A DNA stretch of 64,000 nucleotides, from contig NZ_CP154857.1 in the NCBI RefSeq assembly GCF_039614715.1, forward strand, positions 620,001 to 684,000, in the 5' to 3' direction. Shown in pieces: positions 1 to 8,280 of this stretch. Below the pieces are notes generated by a model. That model made no database searches and had not been told where the DNA came from. It saw only the letters and a program-made list of their open reading frames with translations. Both the position numbers and the translations under genes were made by a program. Positions within the stretch are counted from its first letter, which is position 1. The number at the start of each line of letters is the position of its first letter. The DNA is from Microbacterium sp. AZCO (GTDB taxonomy: Bacteria; Actinomycetota; Actinomycetes; Actinomycetales; Microbacteriaceae).

Positions 1-1
1 G

Positions 2-520
2 CTGCGCATCATCCACCGCGGCGTCGGCGCCATCACGGAGTCCGACATCAACCTCGCGACGATCGACAACGCGATCGTCATCGGCTTCAACGTCCGTCCC
101 GACACGAAGGCGCGCGAGCGCGCCGCCCGTGAGGGTGTGGATGTCCGGTTCTACTCGGTCATCTACAACGCGATCGACGACGTCGAGCAGTCGCTCAAGG
201 GCCTGCTCAAGCCGGAGTTCGAAGAGGTCCAGTCGGGTGTGGCCGAGATCCGCGAGGTGTTCCGCTCCTCGAAGTTCGGCAACATCGCGGGTGTCATCGT
301 CCGTTCGGGCACCATCACCCGCAACGCGAAGGCGCGCGTCATCCGCGACGGCGTCGTCATCGCGGACGGCCTGGCCATCGAGTCGCTGCGTCGGTTCAAG
401 GACGACGTCACCGAGGTCCGCACGGACTTCGAAGCGGGTATCGGCCTCGGCAAGTACAACGACATCCAGATCGGCGACGAGATCGAGACCACCGAGATGG
501 TGGAGAAGCCTCGCGGCTGA
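2..520 (+). CDS. infB: Translation initiation factor IF-2, C-terminal part
   Basis: This is the last 172 codons of IF-2; the start lies before the window, so the gene is 5' partial here. The frame is open from base 2 to the TGA at 518-520. The visible part corresponds to the C-terminal domain IV (C1 and C2), with the NVRPD segment and a final beta-barrel containing [12 protein letters not shown]. In the family this domain binds the formyl-methionyl end of initiator tRNA and the factor promotes subunit joining as a GTPase; the GTPase domain itself is outside the window. rbfA follows 133 bases downstream on the same strand, the usual bacterial order. Confidence 0.97.
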   Translation: MRIIHRGVGAITESDINLATIDNAIVIGFNVRPDTKARERAAREGVDVRFYSVIYNAIDDVEQSLKGLLKPEFEEVQSGVAEIREVFRSSKFGNIAGVIVRSGTITRNAKARVIRDGVVIADGLAIESLRRFKDDVTEVRTDFEAGIGLGKYNDIQIGDEIETTEMVEKPRG

Positions 521-543
521 TCTCGACCCGGCACGGCTCCGGC

Positions 544-603
544 GATGGATGCCGCTCAGACAACAGGACCCCCAAGACCCCGACTGTCTGAGCGGCATCC
601 ATC
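544..603 (+). terminator. Long perfect inverted repeat between infB and rbfA
   Basis: A perfect 19-bp inverted repeat (arms 544-562 and 585-603) encloses a 22-base loop. The arms contain GGATGCCGCTCAGAC and its complement. There is no T-tract, so it may be an attenuator or RNA-processing hairpin rather than a classical intrinsic terminator. It lies 24 bases after the infB stop and 51 bases before rbfA, so it could separate infB from rbfA expression. Confidence 0.6.
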
Positions 604-653
604 ACCTCCGCCGCCACTGCATCCGCCGCGCATGGCGAGGAAGTAGAGAAGAT

Positions 654-1088
654 ATGGCCAGTGAACGTCAGGCACGCCTCGGGGACCGCATCCGCGTGAT
701 CCTCGCGGAGCGTCTCGAGAAGGGTCTCCGCGACCCGCGCCTCGGGTTCGTCACGATCACCGACGTGCGTGTCACGGGCGACCTGCAGCACGCGTCGGTC
801 TTCTACACCGTGCTGGGCTCCGAGGAGGAGCGCGCGGGATCCGCCGAGGCCCTGAAGTCGGCGACCGGGATGCTGCGCTCCGAGGTGGGCAAGCACCTCA
901 ACGTCCGCCTCACGCCCTCGCTCGAGTTCATCCTCGACGCGATCCCCGAGAACGCGGGACACATCGAAGACCTCCTCCGTGAGGCACGCGAACGGGATGC
1001 CGCGGTCGCCGGCATCGCCGCGTCGGCGAACTACGCCGGCGAGGCCGACCCGTACGTCAAGCCCCGCGAGCTCGACGACGAGGAGTGA
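654..1088 (+). CDS. rbfA: Ribosome-binding factor A
   Basis: A 144-residue protein of the RbfA family, a cold-adaptation and 30S maturation factor that acts on the 5' helix of 16S rRNA. Family features seen are the N-terminal basic helix (ERQARLGDRIRVILAE), RDPRLGFVTITDVRVTGDL and a single KH-like fold ending in LDAIPENAGHIEDLL. The ATG at 654 is chosen because it begins the conserved N-terminal helix. The position directly after infB supports the call. The tail after residue 120 is a short acidic extension, common in actinobacteria. Confidence 0.96.
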   Translation: MASERQARLGDRIRVILAERLEKGLRDPRLGFVTITDVRVTGDLQHASVFYTVLGSEEERAGSAEALKSATGMLRSEVGKHLNVRLTPSLEFILDAIPENAGHIEDLLREARERDAAVAGIAASANYAGEADPYVKPRELDDEE

Positions 1089-1118
1089 GACCTCCGCCGA
1101 CACCGCGTCGGCGATCAC

Positions 1119-1160
1119 CGCAGCGCCGGACCGGAAGCCTCTCCCGCCTCCGGCGCTGCG
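1119..1160. terminator. Bidirectional terminator between rbfA and mutY
   Basis: A perfect 12-bp inverted repeat (1119-1130 and 1149-1160, CGCAGCGCCGGA and its complement) with an 18-base loop lies between the convergent genes rbfA and mutY. There is no T-run on either side, as is usual in high-GC genomes. Confidence 0.65.
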
Positions 1161-1201
1161 GCTTTCTCCGACGCTGTGGCTCGGCATCGCGGGCGCCGGC
1201 G

Positions 1202-2068
1202 TCAGACGGGCAGCCGCAGCATCCCGTCCGCCGCCTCCGCGAGTCCGTCGGCGATGAGCGAGTCGATCGCCCGGTCGCGCTGCCGGGGGTCCGGCCAGTC
1301 CGCGGCGACGTCGTCGATCGGCACGGCGTGGGCGACGGCATCCCGAAGCGCTTTCAGAACCGCCCCGCGCGCCTGGCGATCGCTGCCCTCGTAGCGCGCC
1401 TGCTTGCGGCGCCCGTCACCCGTATCGGGGCACCCCGCCGCGCGCCAGGCGCAGAGGCGGGCGAGGGGGCAAGCGTCGCAGCGGGGCGAGCGGGCCGTGC
1501 AGACCGTCGCGCCGAGCTCCATTGCGGCGGCGTTGACGACGGCAGCCTCGGCGTCGTCTCGGGGGAGGATCGCGTCCATGGCCTCGAGGTCGCGGCGGGC
1601 GGGTGACCCGGGCTGCGACCGCCCCTCGACGGCGCGCGCGAGCACGCGCCGGGTGTTCGTGTCGACGACGGGATGCCGCATCCCGTACGCGAACACCGAC
1701 ACGGCGCGTGCGGTGTAGTCGCCGACGCCCGTGAGGGCGAGGAGATCGTCGACGTCGCTCGGCACGATGCCTCCGTGCCGGTCGCGGATCTCGACGGCCG
1801 CGCGGTGCAGCCACACGGCCCGTCGCGGGTAGCCGAGGTTGTCCCACTGCCGCACGGCGTCGGCGGGGGAGGCAGCGGCGAGAGCCGCGGGCGTCGGCCA
1901 GCGCTCCAGCCACGCCTCGAGCCGGGGGATCACGCGGCTCACCGGCGTCTGCTGCAGCATGAACTCGCTCACGAGCACGCCCCACGCGTCGAACCCCGGC
2001 CGGCGCCAGGGCAGATCCCGGGCGTTCTGCCGATACCACCCGATGAGCGGAGTCGCGAGATCGGGCAT
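1202..2068 (-). CDS. mutY: A/G-specific adenine glycosylase
   Basis: A 288-residue HhH-GPD glycosylase that removes adenine mispaired with 8-oxoguanine. Residue numbers are from the ATG at 2068. Seen are the catalytic Glu in SEFMLQQTPV (E35), the helix-hairpin-helix LTGVGDYTAR (about 112-121), the catalytic Asp in VVDTNTRR (D136) and a [4Fe-4S] cluster motif C-x6-C-x2-C-x5-C (C190, C197, C200, C206). The C-terminal NUDIX-like 8-oxoG sensing domain of E. coli MutY is short or absent, as in other compact actinobacterial forms. The start at 2068 is preferred over the one at 2086 because a TAGGGT -10 box sits exactly 7 bases before it, which implies a leaderless transcript. Confidence 0.93.
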   Translation of the reverse strand: MPDLATPLIGWYRQNARDLPWRRPGFDAWGVLVSEFMLQQTPVSRVIPRLEAWLERWPTPAALAAASPADAVRQWDNLGYPRRAVWLHRAAVEIRDRHGGIVPSDVDDLLALTGVGDYTARAVSVFAYGMRHPVVDTNTRRVLARAVEGRSQPGSPARRDLEAMDAILPRDDAEAAVVNAAAMELGATVCTARSPRCDACPLARLCAWRAAGCPDTGDGRRKQARYEGSDRQARGAVLKALRDAVAHAVPIDDVAADWPDPRQRDRAIDSLIADGLAEAADGMLRLPV

Positions 2069-2081
2069 GTCCTCCACCCTA
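2069..2081 (-). promoter_or_regulatory. Leaderless promoter of mutY
   Basis: On the minus strand TAGGGT (2081-2076) is followed by 7 bases and then the ATG. The expected transcription start coincides with the start codon. Confidence 0.6.
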
Positions 2082-2256
2082 AGCACGCGGGCGCCGCTCC
2101 GCGGGCGCGCGTCCCGTTCCCGACTCCGGCTGATCGGGGCGCGTGGGGTGCGACACGCCGCCGCACGGCCCCACCCGCCCCGACGAGCCTGAGTTCGGCA
2201 CGCTCGAACGCGACGAGGGTTAGCGTCGAGTCAGGACGACGTCACCTGGAGGCGCC

Positions 2257-2940
2257 ATGACTTCCCGTGCCCGACCCCTCGCCGCGGCCGTCGCGCTCCT
2301 CGCGCTGGCGGCACTCACCGCCTGCGCCCCGGCCACCGGCGACCCGACCCCGTCCCGACTCACGACACCGAAGCAGGCGTCGCCGCCCACGGCCGTGTCG
2401 CCGGGCGCCGTGTCGCCGGGTGCCGTGCCGACCGGCTCCGTGCCGACCGGCTCGCCGTCCAAGGCGCCCCCGCCCGCCAGGGACGCGCCGCTCGGCGCGG
2501 TGTCGCCGGGCGGCATCGAGCCGGTCGAGCTCGCGATGCCGTTCCAGTCCGCGCTCGCCGCGATCGGTGCGACGCCGGCGGCCGGCTGCGCCTGGGTCGG
2601 CACCGCCACGGCGGGCGGCTACACCATGACGGTGCAGCGCGAGGAGCCGGGCGATGACGCCTCGCCGGTCGTGCTGGTGTCCGCGTCGGTGCCCGCCGAC
2701 CAGGTGACGACCGTGGGACCGACGACGACCGAGGGCATCGGCATCGGATCGACCGTCGCCGACGTGAGGGCGGCCTACACGAACGTCGAGGACATCGCCT
2801 CGACCGGCGATCGCCGCTACCTGAAGGCGCTCGCCGTCGGCGACGCAGCCCTCTTCTTCACCTATACGGCAGGTCAGGACGTCGTGTGGGCGGTGACTTC
2901 CACCCTGCTCCCCGAGCCGCCGTACGAGGCGTGCGGCTGA
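2257..2940 (+). CDS. Putative lipoprotein with PSPG-type linker repeats
   Basis: A 227-residue protein of unknown function. The N-terminus is a lipoprotein signal: two Arg, a hydrophobic stretch and the lipobox LTAC, with lipidation expected at Cys22. Residues 47-66 are two pairs of five-residue repeats, VSPGA twice then VPTGS twice, encoded by 15-bp tandem units at 2395-2454. They look like a flexible extracytoplasmic linker. The C-terminal 130 residues form a compact domain with one Cys at each end (GCAW and YEACG), possibly a disulfide. The start follows GGAGG with good spacing. No family was recognised; a cell-surface location is the only firm inference. Confidence 0.85.
   Translation: MTSRARPLAAAVALLALAALTACAPATGDPTPSRLTTPKQASPPTAVSPGAVSPGAVPTGSVPTGSPSKAPPPARDAPLGAVSPGGIEPVELAMPFQSALAAIGATPAAGCAWVGTATAGGYTMTVQREEPGDDASPVVLVSASVPADQVTTVGPTTTEGIGIGSTVADVRAAYTNVEDIASTGDRRYLKALAVGDAALFFTYTAGQDVVWAVTSTLLPEPPYEACG
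2395..2454 (+). repeat. 15-bp tandem repeats in the lipoprotein gene
   Basis: Four consecutive 15-bp units encode VSPGA, VSPGA, VPTGS, VPTGS. The first two and the last two differ from each other by one base each, so unit duplication was recent. Confidence 0.8.
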
Positions 2941-2962
2941 TCGGGCGCACACCGGCCGCCCG

Positions 2963-2974
2963 TAGGCTGGAGGC
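2963..2974 (+). promoter_or_regulatory. Leaderless promoter of the P-loop kinase
   Basis: TAGGCT (2963-2968) followed by 6 bases and ATG. The GGAGG just before the ATG is only one base away, too close to serve as a ribosome binding site. Confidence 0.6.
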
Positions 2975-3658
2975 ATGCGCCTTCCCACCACGCCCGTCAC
3001 GACAGTGTGGCGCGAGCTGCGCGACGAAGTGCGCCAGCATTATCGGGCGGGCCGGGTCATCGTCGCGGTTGACGGCCGCGACGGCGCGGGCAAGACGGTG
3101 TTCGCGGACGGCCTTGCGGCGGCCTTCGCGGAGGACGGCTCGGCCGTCTACCGTGCGAGCATCGACGACTTCCACCGCCCCCGCGCCGAACGGTACGCCC
3201 GGGGCCGTACCTCGCCGGAGGGCTTCTACCGGGACTCGTACGACTACGCCACGTTCCGCCGCGTGCTGATCGACCCCTTCCGCGCGGGGCGGCAGACGAC
3301 GGCGACGGGCTTCCAGCTCTCCGCCTTCGACGTCCGGCGCGATGCGCCGGTCGAGACCGCGTGGGTGACGGCTCCGCGCGACGCTGTGCTGATCGTCGAC
3401 GGCATCTTCCTCAACCGTCCCGAGCTGCGCGGCATCTGGGACTGGTCCGTCTGGCTGGACGTGCCCGTCGACGTGGCCTTCGAGCGGATGGCCCAGCGCG
3501 ACGGCACCGACCCCGACTTCCTCGCTCCCTCGAACGCCCGGTATCGCGACGGCGTCGACCTCTACCTCCGCGACGACGATCCGCGAGCCGCGGCGTCGGC
3601 GATCGTCGACAACACCGACGTCCAGCATCCGCATCGCACGTTCCGGGACTTCTGCTGA
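2975..3658 (+). CDS. P-loop nucleoside kinase, uridine kinase-like
   Basis: A 227-residue P-loop protein with Walker A motif GRDGAGKT near residue 35, followed by a SIDDF segment (acceptor-substrate Asp) and a lid-like region FERMAQRDGTD. This arrangement matches the uridine kinase / phosphoribulokinase superfamily found as stand-alone genes in actinobacteria. The substrate cannot be told from sequence; phosphorylation of a nucleoside or pantothenate-like alcohol is an inference. The TGA overlaps the truB ATG (TGATG), so the two genes are translationally coupled. Confidence 0.85.
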   Translation: MRLPTTPVTTVWRELRDEVRQHYRAGRVIVAVDGRDGAGKTVFADGLAAAFAEDGSAVYRASIDDFHRPRAERYARGRTSPEGFYRDSYDYATFRRVLIDPFRAGRQTTATGFQLSAFDVRRDAPVETAWVTAPRDAVLIVDGIFLNRPELRGIWDWSVWLDVPVDVAFERMAQRDGTDPDFLAPSNARYRDGVDLYLRDDDPRAAASAIVDNTDVQHPHRTFRDFC

Positions 3659-4575
3659 TGCCCGCAGATCGCCCGGCCGCCGGAGTCGTCCTCGTCGACA
3701 AGCCCGGGGGCATGACCAGCCACGACGTCGTCGCCCGCGCCCGCCGCGCCTTCGGCACGCGCAAGATCGGGCATGCCGGCACGCTCGACCCCATGGCGAC
3801 GGGGCTCCTCGTGCTCGGCGTCGAGGGTGCGACGCGTCTGCTCACCTTCGTCGTGGGGCTCGACAAGACCTACGACGCGACGATCCGCCTCGGTGTCGCG
3901 ACCGACACCGACGACGCCGACGGTGAGGTGACGAAGTCGAGGGATGCCTCGTCCCTCGCCTCCGCCGACATCCTCGCGGCGATCGAGCCGCTCAGGGGCC
4001 ACATCTCACAGGTGCCCACCCGCGTGTCGGCGATCAAGGTCGACGGAAGGCGCGCGTACGACCTCGCGCGCCAGGGGATCGAGGTCGAGCTGAAGGCCCG
4101 CGACGTGACCGTGAGCCGATTCGACGTGCTCGCTGAGCGACGCCCTTCGACGGGCTCAGGGACGGATGCCTGGATCGACCTCGACGTCGTCGTCGACTGC
4201 TCGAGCGGCACGTACATCCGCGCCCTCGCCCGCGATCTGGGCGCCGCTCTCGGCGTCGGCGGGCACCTGACGGCGCTCCGGCGCACCCGCATCGGGCCCT
4301 TCGACGTCGTCGACGCGGCCCCGCTCGACGCACTCGCCGAGGCCCCGGCGCTGAGCCCCGCGGATGTCGGCGCGGCCGTCCTCGGCCGTCTCGACGTCGA
4401 CGACGACGAGGCCCGCGACCTCCGCCACGGCAAGCGGCTCGCCGGTGCGGCATCCCGGATCGACGGCCCGCGCGCCGCCGCGGTCGCGCCCGACGGATCG
4501 CTCGTCGGCATCGTCGAGCGGCGCGGCGCCGACCTCAAGAGCGCCATGAACATGCCCGAGGAGCAGTCCCGATGA
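3658..4575 (+). CDS. truB: tRNA pseudouridine(55) synthase
   Basis: A 305-residue TruB that isomerises U55 in the T-loop of tRNAs. The catalytic Asp lies in GHAGTLDPMATG (D44), and the other family motifs are KTYDATIRLG, VPTRVSAIKVDGRRAYD and CSSGTYIRALARDLG. The C-terminal 80 residues resemble a PUA-like extension. An oddity is a dispersed repeat inserted in frame at 4131-4162, encoding ERRPSTGSGT (about residues 160-168) in what should be a surface loop. The start overlaps the upstream kinase stop, and the stop overlaps the next ATG (ATGA), so the three genes form a tight operon. Confidence 0.96.
   Translation: MPADRPAAGVVLVDKPGGMTSHDVVARARRAFGTRKIGHAGTLDPMATGLLVLGVEGATRLLTFVVGLDKTYDATIRLGVATDTDDADGEVTKSRDASSLASADILAAIEPLRGHISQVPTRVSAIKVDGRRAYDLARQGIEVELKARDVTVSRFDVLAERRPSTGSGTDAWIDLDVVVDCSSGTYIRALARDLGAALGVGGHLTALRRTRIGPFDVVDAAPLDALAEAPALSPADVGAAVLGRLDVDDDEARDLRHGKRLAGAASRIDGPRAAAVAPDGSLVGIVERRGADLKSAMNMPEEQSR
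4131..4162. repeat. Dispersed Microbacteriaceae-type repeat inside truB
   Basis: The segment contains CTGAGC (4133-4138) and its complement GCTCAG (4154-4159) around the core CCCTTCGACGGG. Related copies occur at 29649-29686 and 33814-33830. It is read in frame within truB. Confidence 0.7.
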
Positions 4576-4940
4576 TCCTGTGGTTCACCTACGTCGAGGT
4601 GGCCGTCGCGGTGCTGTCCGGCATCCTGTGCCTCGTCCTCGGCCTCGCGGGCAGGCGCCCGAGCGACCTGACCGTGGGATCGCTCGCGCTGGTCGAGCTC
4701 CTGCTCATCGTGCAGGTCGTCATCGCGATCGTCGCACCGCTCGCGGGCAACCCGCCGACCGGTTCGCTCCTGGAGTTCTGGGTCTACCTCGTCTCGGCGG
4801 TGCTGCTGCCGCCTCTCGCCGTGGGCTGGGCGCTTCTCGAGCGCAGCCGTTGGAGCACGGTCATCATGGGCGTCGCGGCCCTCGCGATCGCCGTCATGGT
4901 GTGGCGCATGAACGTCATCTGGACCGTGCAGGTCGCCTGA
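4572..4940 (+). CDS. Small four-helix membrane protein
   Basis: A 122-residue protein of unknown function with about four predicted transmembrane segments (around residues 5-25, 37-60, 70-92 and 98-118). The ATG overlaps the truB stop (ATGA). The product ends 3 bases before the stop codon of the convergent M23 peptidase gene, so there is no room for a terminator. Similar small membrane proteins accompany truB and ribF in related actinobacteria (recollection, not searched). Confidence 0.85.
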   Translation: MILWFTYVEVAVAVLSGILCLVLGLAGRRPSDLTVGSLALVELLLIVQVVIAIVAPLAGNPPTGSLLEFWVYLVSAVLLPPLAVGWALLERSRWSTVIMGVAALAIAVMVWRMNVIWTVQVA

Positions 4941-4943
4941 CGT

Positions 4944-6209
4944 TCAGCTCCTGACGAGGTAGGCCGAGTGCACCCACCCCGTCCGGCCCGCGTACGACAC
5001 CTGACGCCAGTCGCCGCTCGTCGCGAGGATCGGACCGACGTTCGCGCCCTGGGGGATGACCAGGATGATCGACGCGGTGGTGGAGGGCGCCGTTCTCAGC
5101 CGGAGCGGTGCGGTCGTGACGTAGGTCGCGGGCGGCTGCGGTTTCGTCGGCGTGACATATGCCGCCGACACCCAGCCTGACTGGGTGCCGACCGTGACGG
5201 GCAGGAAGCCGCCCGAGACGGTGCCCGGCACATGCGTCATGGCCGTGCCCTGCGCGAGCACCCGGATGATCGTGGCCGTGGTCGACGGCCCGGTGCGGAA
5301 GTTGAGGGCGACCGCGGCGTAGTACGTGCACGTCGGCGGTGCGGGAGTCGCGGTGACGGCGATCGCCGACGCGTACAGGTCGACGCCACGAGGCTGGAGG
5401 AAGGTGGCGGCGTTCTGCGCCTCGGACCCGCTCGACCCGGCCTTCCACAGCTCGAGGTGGAGGTGATTGCCGGAGGAGACGCCGCTGCTGCCGACCTCGC
5501 TGATCCGCTGCCCCGCCGCGACGCTCTGGCCGACCGTGACCTGCGTCGTCGCCGACCAGATGTGCATGTAGATCGACGTGTACTCGACCCCGTCGATGAG
5601 GTGGCGCACGGCGATGTACCCGGCTTGCGAGCTCGTCCCGCTCACCGTGGCCGTCACGACGCCTGCCGCGATGCTGTAGATCGGAGCGCCCGCGTTCGTG
5701 GAGAGATCGACGCCGTAGTGGTAGGTCGACGCGCCCTGGACCGGGATGCAGCGCGGCCCGAAGAACGACGTCAGATAGTAGGTCTTCGCGGCGACCGGGA
5801 GAACGAAATTCGTGGCCGTGGCCGTCGCAGCGGCCTGCGTGGTGGCCGTGGATCCGACGGGGGGCGCCGCCGGGGCGACCGGGGCCGGCGCGGGCGTCAG
5901 GGCGGGCGTCGGGGCGGGGGTTGGGGTCGGCGTCGTGTCCGGAGTGACGGTCGGCGTGGGGGCGGGTGTGCTCGTCGGGCCGGGTGTGACAGCAGGCGCC
6001 GGCGTCGGAGTCGCGGTGGTGGGCGGCGCCGCTGGGCTCGGAGTCGCGGTGGTGCCGGGAGTCGTGGTCGGACTCGGGCCGGGCGGCGTCGTCGCCGCGA
6101 CGGGCGGCGCCGCTGGGCTCGAAGCCGCCGCGGCGGCCGGCGTCGCAGCGCCGAGTGCGAGGAGTGTGGCGATGACCGCGCCGAGCAGCGCGTTTCGGAT
6201 CGATCGCAT
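4944..6209 (-). CDS. Secreted M23-family peptidoglycan endopeptidase with SH3 domains
   Basis: A 421-residue exported protein with signal peptide 1-28 ending at AAAA, a Pro/Thr/Ala-rich linker of about 110 residues, an M23 (LytM) domain about 150-270, then two bacterial SH3 domains (about 285-345 and 355-421; each has an LNFRTGPST or LRLRTAPST start and a GWV end). The zinc ligands are present: His and Asp in HYGVD and the last His in HLHLE. It should cut peptide cross-links in peptidoglycan while the SH3 domains bind the wall. The gene sits on the opposite strand between truB and ribF, which are usually close neighbours. Confidence 0.93.
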   Translation of the reverse strand: MRSIRNALLGAVIATLLALGAATPAAAAASSPAAPPVAATTPPGPSPTTTPGTTATPSPAAPPTTATPTPAPAVTPGPTSTPAPTPTVTPDTTPTPTPAPTPALTPAPAPVAPAAPPVGSTATTQAAATATATNFVLPVAAKTYYLTSFFGPRCIPVQGASTYHYGVDLSTNAGAPIYSIAAGVVTATVSGTSSQAGYIAVRHLIDGVEYTSIYMHIWSATTQVTVGQSVAAGQRISEVGSSGVSSGNHLHLELWKAGSSGSEAQNAATFLQPRGVDLYASAIAVTATPAPPTCTYYAAVALNFRTGPSTTATIIRVLAQGTAMTHVPGTVSGGFLPVTVGTQSGWVSAAYVTPTKPQPPATYVTTAPLRLRTAPSTTASIILVIPQGANVGPILATSGDWRQVSYAGRTGWVHSAYLVRS

Positions 6210-6377
6210 TGTGGTCCGTTCGGTGAGAGGGGCGGACAGGGACGGTGCGGTCGGGTTCCGTTGCTGTGAATGCTGGCACTTAACCGCGCGGCTATCTACT
6301 GCCTTCGCGCGTCCGTCCCGCGCCGTGACCCCGTCGCGCCCGCGACGGACCGCGGGCCGGGTGGAGTCCGCCCGGAA

Positions 6378-6391
6378 TAGAATCGACGGCG
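6378..6391 (+). promoter_or_regulatory. Probable promoter of the membrane gene before ribF
   Basis: TAGAAT (6378-6383) lies 8 bases before the ATG at 6392, close to the leaderless layout seen at other genes in this window. Confidence 0.45.
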
Positions 6392-6847
6392 ATGTCTTCC
6401 CCCACCACGCGCACCCGTCGCATGACGGGCGTCGGCCGCGTCCTCGTGATCGTCTACGCGATCATGGCGCTGGGCGCGACCGGACGCTCCTTCGTGCAGA
6501 TCGTCGAGAAGTTCGATCAGGCGCCCGTCGCCTACACGCTGTCCGCGCTGTCGGCCGTCGTCTACATCGTCGCGACGCTCGGCCTCGTGTTCGCCGGCCG
6601 GCGCGGCTGGTACATCGTCGCGTGGGTCGCGATCGTCTTCGAGCTCGTCGGCGTGCTCGTGATCGGCACGCTGAGCCTCGTGCTGCCCGAGCTGTTCCAG
6701 CATCCGACGGTCTGGTCGGTGTACGGCATGGGCTACCTGTTCATCCCGCTCGTCCTCCCGTTCTTCGGCCTGTGGTGGCTCGTGAAGCATCCGCCCGCAC
6801 AGCAGACGGAGCGAGTGGATGCCTCACCCGCAGCGGTGACGCGATGA
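6392..6847 (+). CDS. Membrane protein upstream of ribF
   Basis: A 151-residue protein with four predicted transmembrane segments (about 12-32, 47-68, 75-97, 110-132) and a short charged C-terminus. Its function is unknown. The stop codon overlaps the ribF ATG (ATGA), so the two are cotranslated; a link to flavin metabolism is only positional. Confidence 0.87.
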   Translation: MSSPTTRTRRMTGVGRVLVIVYAIMALGATGRSFVQIVEKFDQAPVAYTLSALSAVVYIVATLGLVFAGRRGWYIVAWVAIVFELVGVLVIGTLSLVLPELFQHPTVWSVYGMGYLFIPLVLPFFGLWWLVKHPPAQQTERVDASPAAVTR

Positions 6848-7806
6848 TCGTCTTCCACGACCCGGCCGAGGTGCCGGCGGGCTTCGGCCCGTCGGTGGTG
6901 GCGATCGGCAAGTTCGACGGCGTGCACGCCGGTCACCGCGCCGTGCTCGAGCGCGCGAAGGTGGATGCGACGGGCGGCGCGAAGGTCGTCGCGGTCACGT
7001 TCGACCGCAATCCGCTCAGCCTGCTCCGGCCCGACGTCTGCCCTGAGGACCTCATCGGCGTGACGCAGAAGCAGCAGCTGCTCGCCGGCACGGGCATCGA
7101 TGCGACCCTGATCCTGCGCTTCGACGCCGAGCTCGCCTCGCTCGAGCCGCGCGAGTTCGTCCAGCGCATCCTCGTCGACGCGCTCGGCGCCCGCACGGTG
7201 CTCGTCGGCCTGGACTTCCGGTTCGGCCGCGGCGGTGCCGGCAACCCCGATGTGCTGACCGAGCTCGGCAGGGAGTTCGGGTTCCGGGTCGACGTCGTCG
7301 ACGACGTGCGCTCGATCGACAGCGACCGGCGCGTCTCGTCGACCTGGATCCGCGAGCTCCTCGCGGCGGGCGACGTCGAGACCGCCGCGAAGCTGCTCGG
7401 GCGCCCGCACGCCGTGTGGGGCGAGGTCGTGCACGGGGCGAAGCGCGGACGCGAGCTGGGCTTCCCGACGGCGAACCTGTCGCCCGATCTCGAGGGCTTC
7501 ATCCCCGCCGACGGCGTGTACGCAGGCTGGCTGGTGGATGCCGGTGCCGACGCCGGTGGCGGACCCCTGCGCACGACCCGCTACCCGGCGGCCATCAGCG
7601 TCGGCTCCAACCCCACGTTCGACGACGTCATCGAGCGACAGGTCGAGGCCTACGTGCTCGGCGAAACCGACCTCGATCTGTATGGGCGCGTCGTCGAGGT
7701 GCAGTTCACCTCGCGCGTGCGCGGCATGGTCGCCTTCGAGGGCGTGGACGCGCTCATCGAGCAGATGACGGACGACGTCGAGCGGGTGCGAGAGCTCCTC
7801 GCGTGA
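6844..7806 (+). CDS. ribF: Bifunctional riboflavin kinase / FAD synthetase
   Basis: A 320-residue protein that phosphorylates riboflavin to FMN and adenylates FMN to FAD. The N-terminal nucleotidyltransferase has GKFDGVHAGH (about 22-31) and SSTWIRELL. The C-terminal riboflavin kinase begins at GRPHAVWGEVVHG (about 185) with the signature GFPTANL and ends with the LYGRVVEV segment. The length is typical. The start is the ATG overlapping the preceding stop. Confidence 0.97.
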   Translation: MIVFHDPAEVPAGFGPSVVAIGKFDGVHAGHRAVLERAKVDATGGAKVVAVTFDRNPLSLLRPDVCPEDLIGVTQKQQLLAGTGIDATLILRFDAELASLEPREFVQRILVDALGARTVLVGLDFRFGRGGAGNPDVLTELGREFGFRVDVVDDVRSIDSDRRVSSTWIRELLAAGDVETAAKLLGRPHAVWGEVVHGAKRGRELGFPTANLSPDLEGFIPADGVYAGWLVDAGADAGGGPLRTTRYPAAISVGSNPTFDDVIERQVEAYVLGETDLDLYGRVVEVQFTSRVRGMVAFEGVDALIEQMTDDVERVRELLA

Positions 7807-7870
7807 GGGGAGCCGGACGCTAGATAACCCGCGGTCGTCGGCGGACATAGACCGCGCACGGGGGCGGCTC

Positions 7871-7883
7871 TACGATCGACAGC
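7871..7883 (+). promoter_or_regulatory. Leaderless promoter of the 7884 gene
   Basis: TACGAT (7871-7876) followed by 7 bases and the GTG start at 7884; no ribosome binding site is present. Confidence 0.5.
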
Positions 7884-8249
7884 GTGGATGCCGCAGCCCT
7901 CCTCGCCGCCGCGGACGCGTCGGCGGCTCCCTCCGTCAACCTGTGGGGAGCCCTGGGCTGCGCCGTGGCGTACTCCGCGTCGCTCCTCGCGACCCTCGAC
8001 GCCTTCGCCGACTGGATCCTCGCGCGGGCGGACTCCCCGGCCGGCCGGCTCACGCCGGCGGTAGGCTTGAAGTTCGCATCGAAGATCGCGGCCGCCGCGA
8101 TCGCCGTCATTGCAGCGGCGATCGTCCTCGCTCTCGACGAGAACTGGTTCGCCTTCACGTCGCTCACGATCGCGTTCGTGGTCGTCATCGCGATCGGCCT
8201 GATCGTGCTCGTGAGGCATGCGCGGGTCACGGGTGCGCGCGGCGGATGA
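7884..8249 (+). CDS. Small membrane protein of unknown function
   Basis: A 121-residue protein starting with GTG. Three hydrophobic segments are visible (about 16-45, 62-82 and 92-112), so it is an integral membrane protein. No family was recognised. It lies between ribF and deoC; the deoC start is 31 bases downstream with its own ribosome binding site. Confidence 0.75.
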   Translation: MDAAALLAAADASAAPSVNLWGALGCAVAYSASLLATLDAFADWILARADSPAGRLTPAVGLKFASKIAAAAIAVIAAAIVLALDENWFAFTSLTIAFVVVIAIGLIVLVRHARVTGARGG

Positions 8250-8280
8250 GCGCCCGATGCGAACCGAGGAAGAGGAGAAC

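Noticed and set aside
1202..2068. Endonuclease III instead of MutY
   Set aside because: The catalytic Lys of endonuclease III is absent; the Glu in SEFMLQQTPV and the Asp in VDTNT are MutY-type.
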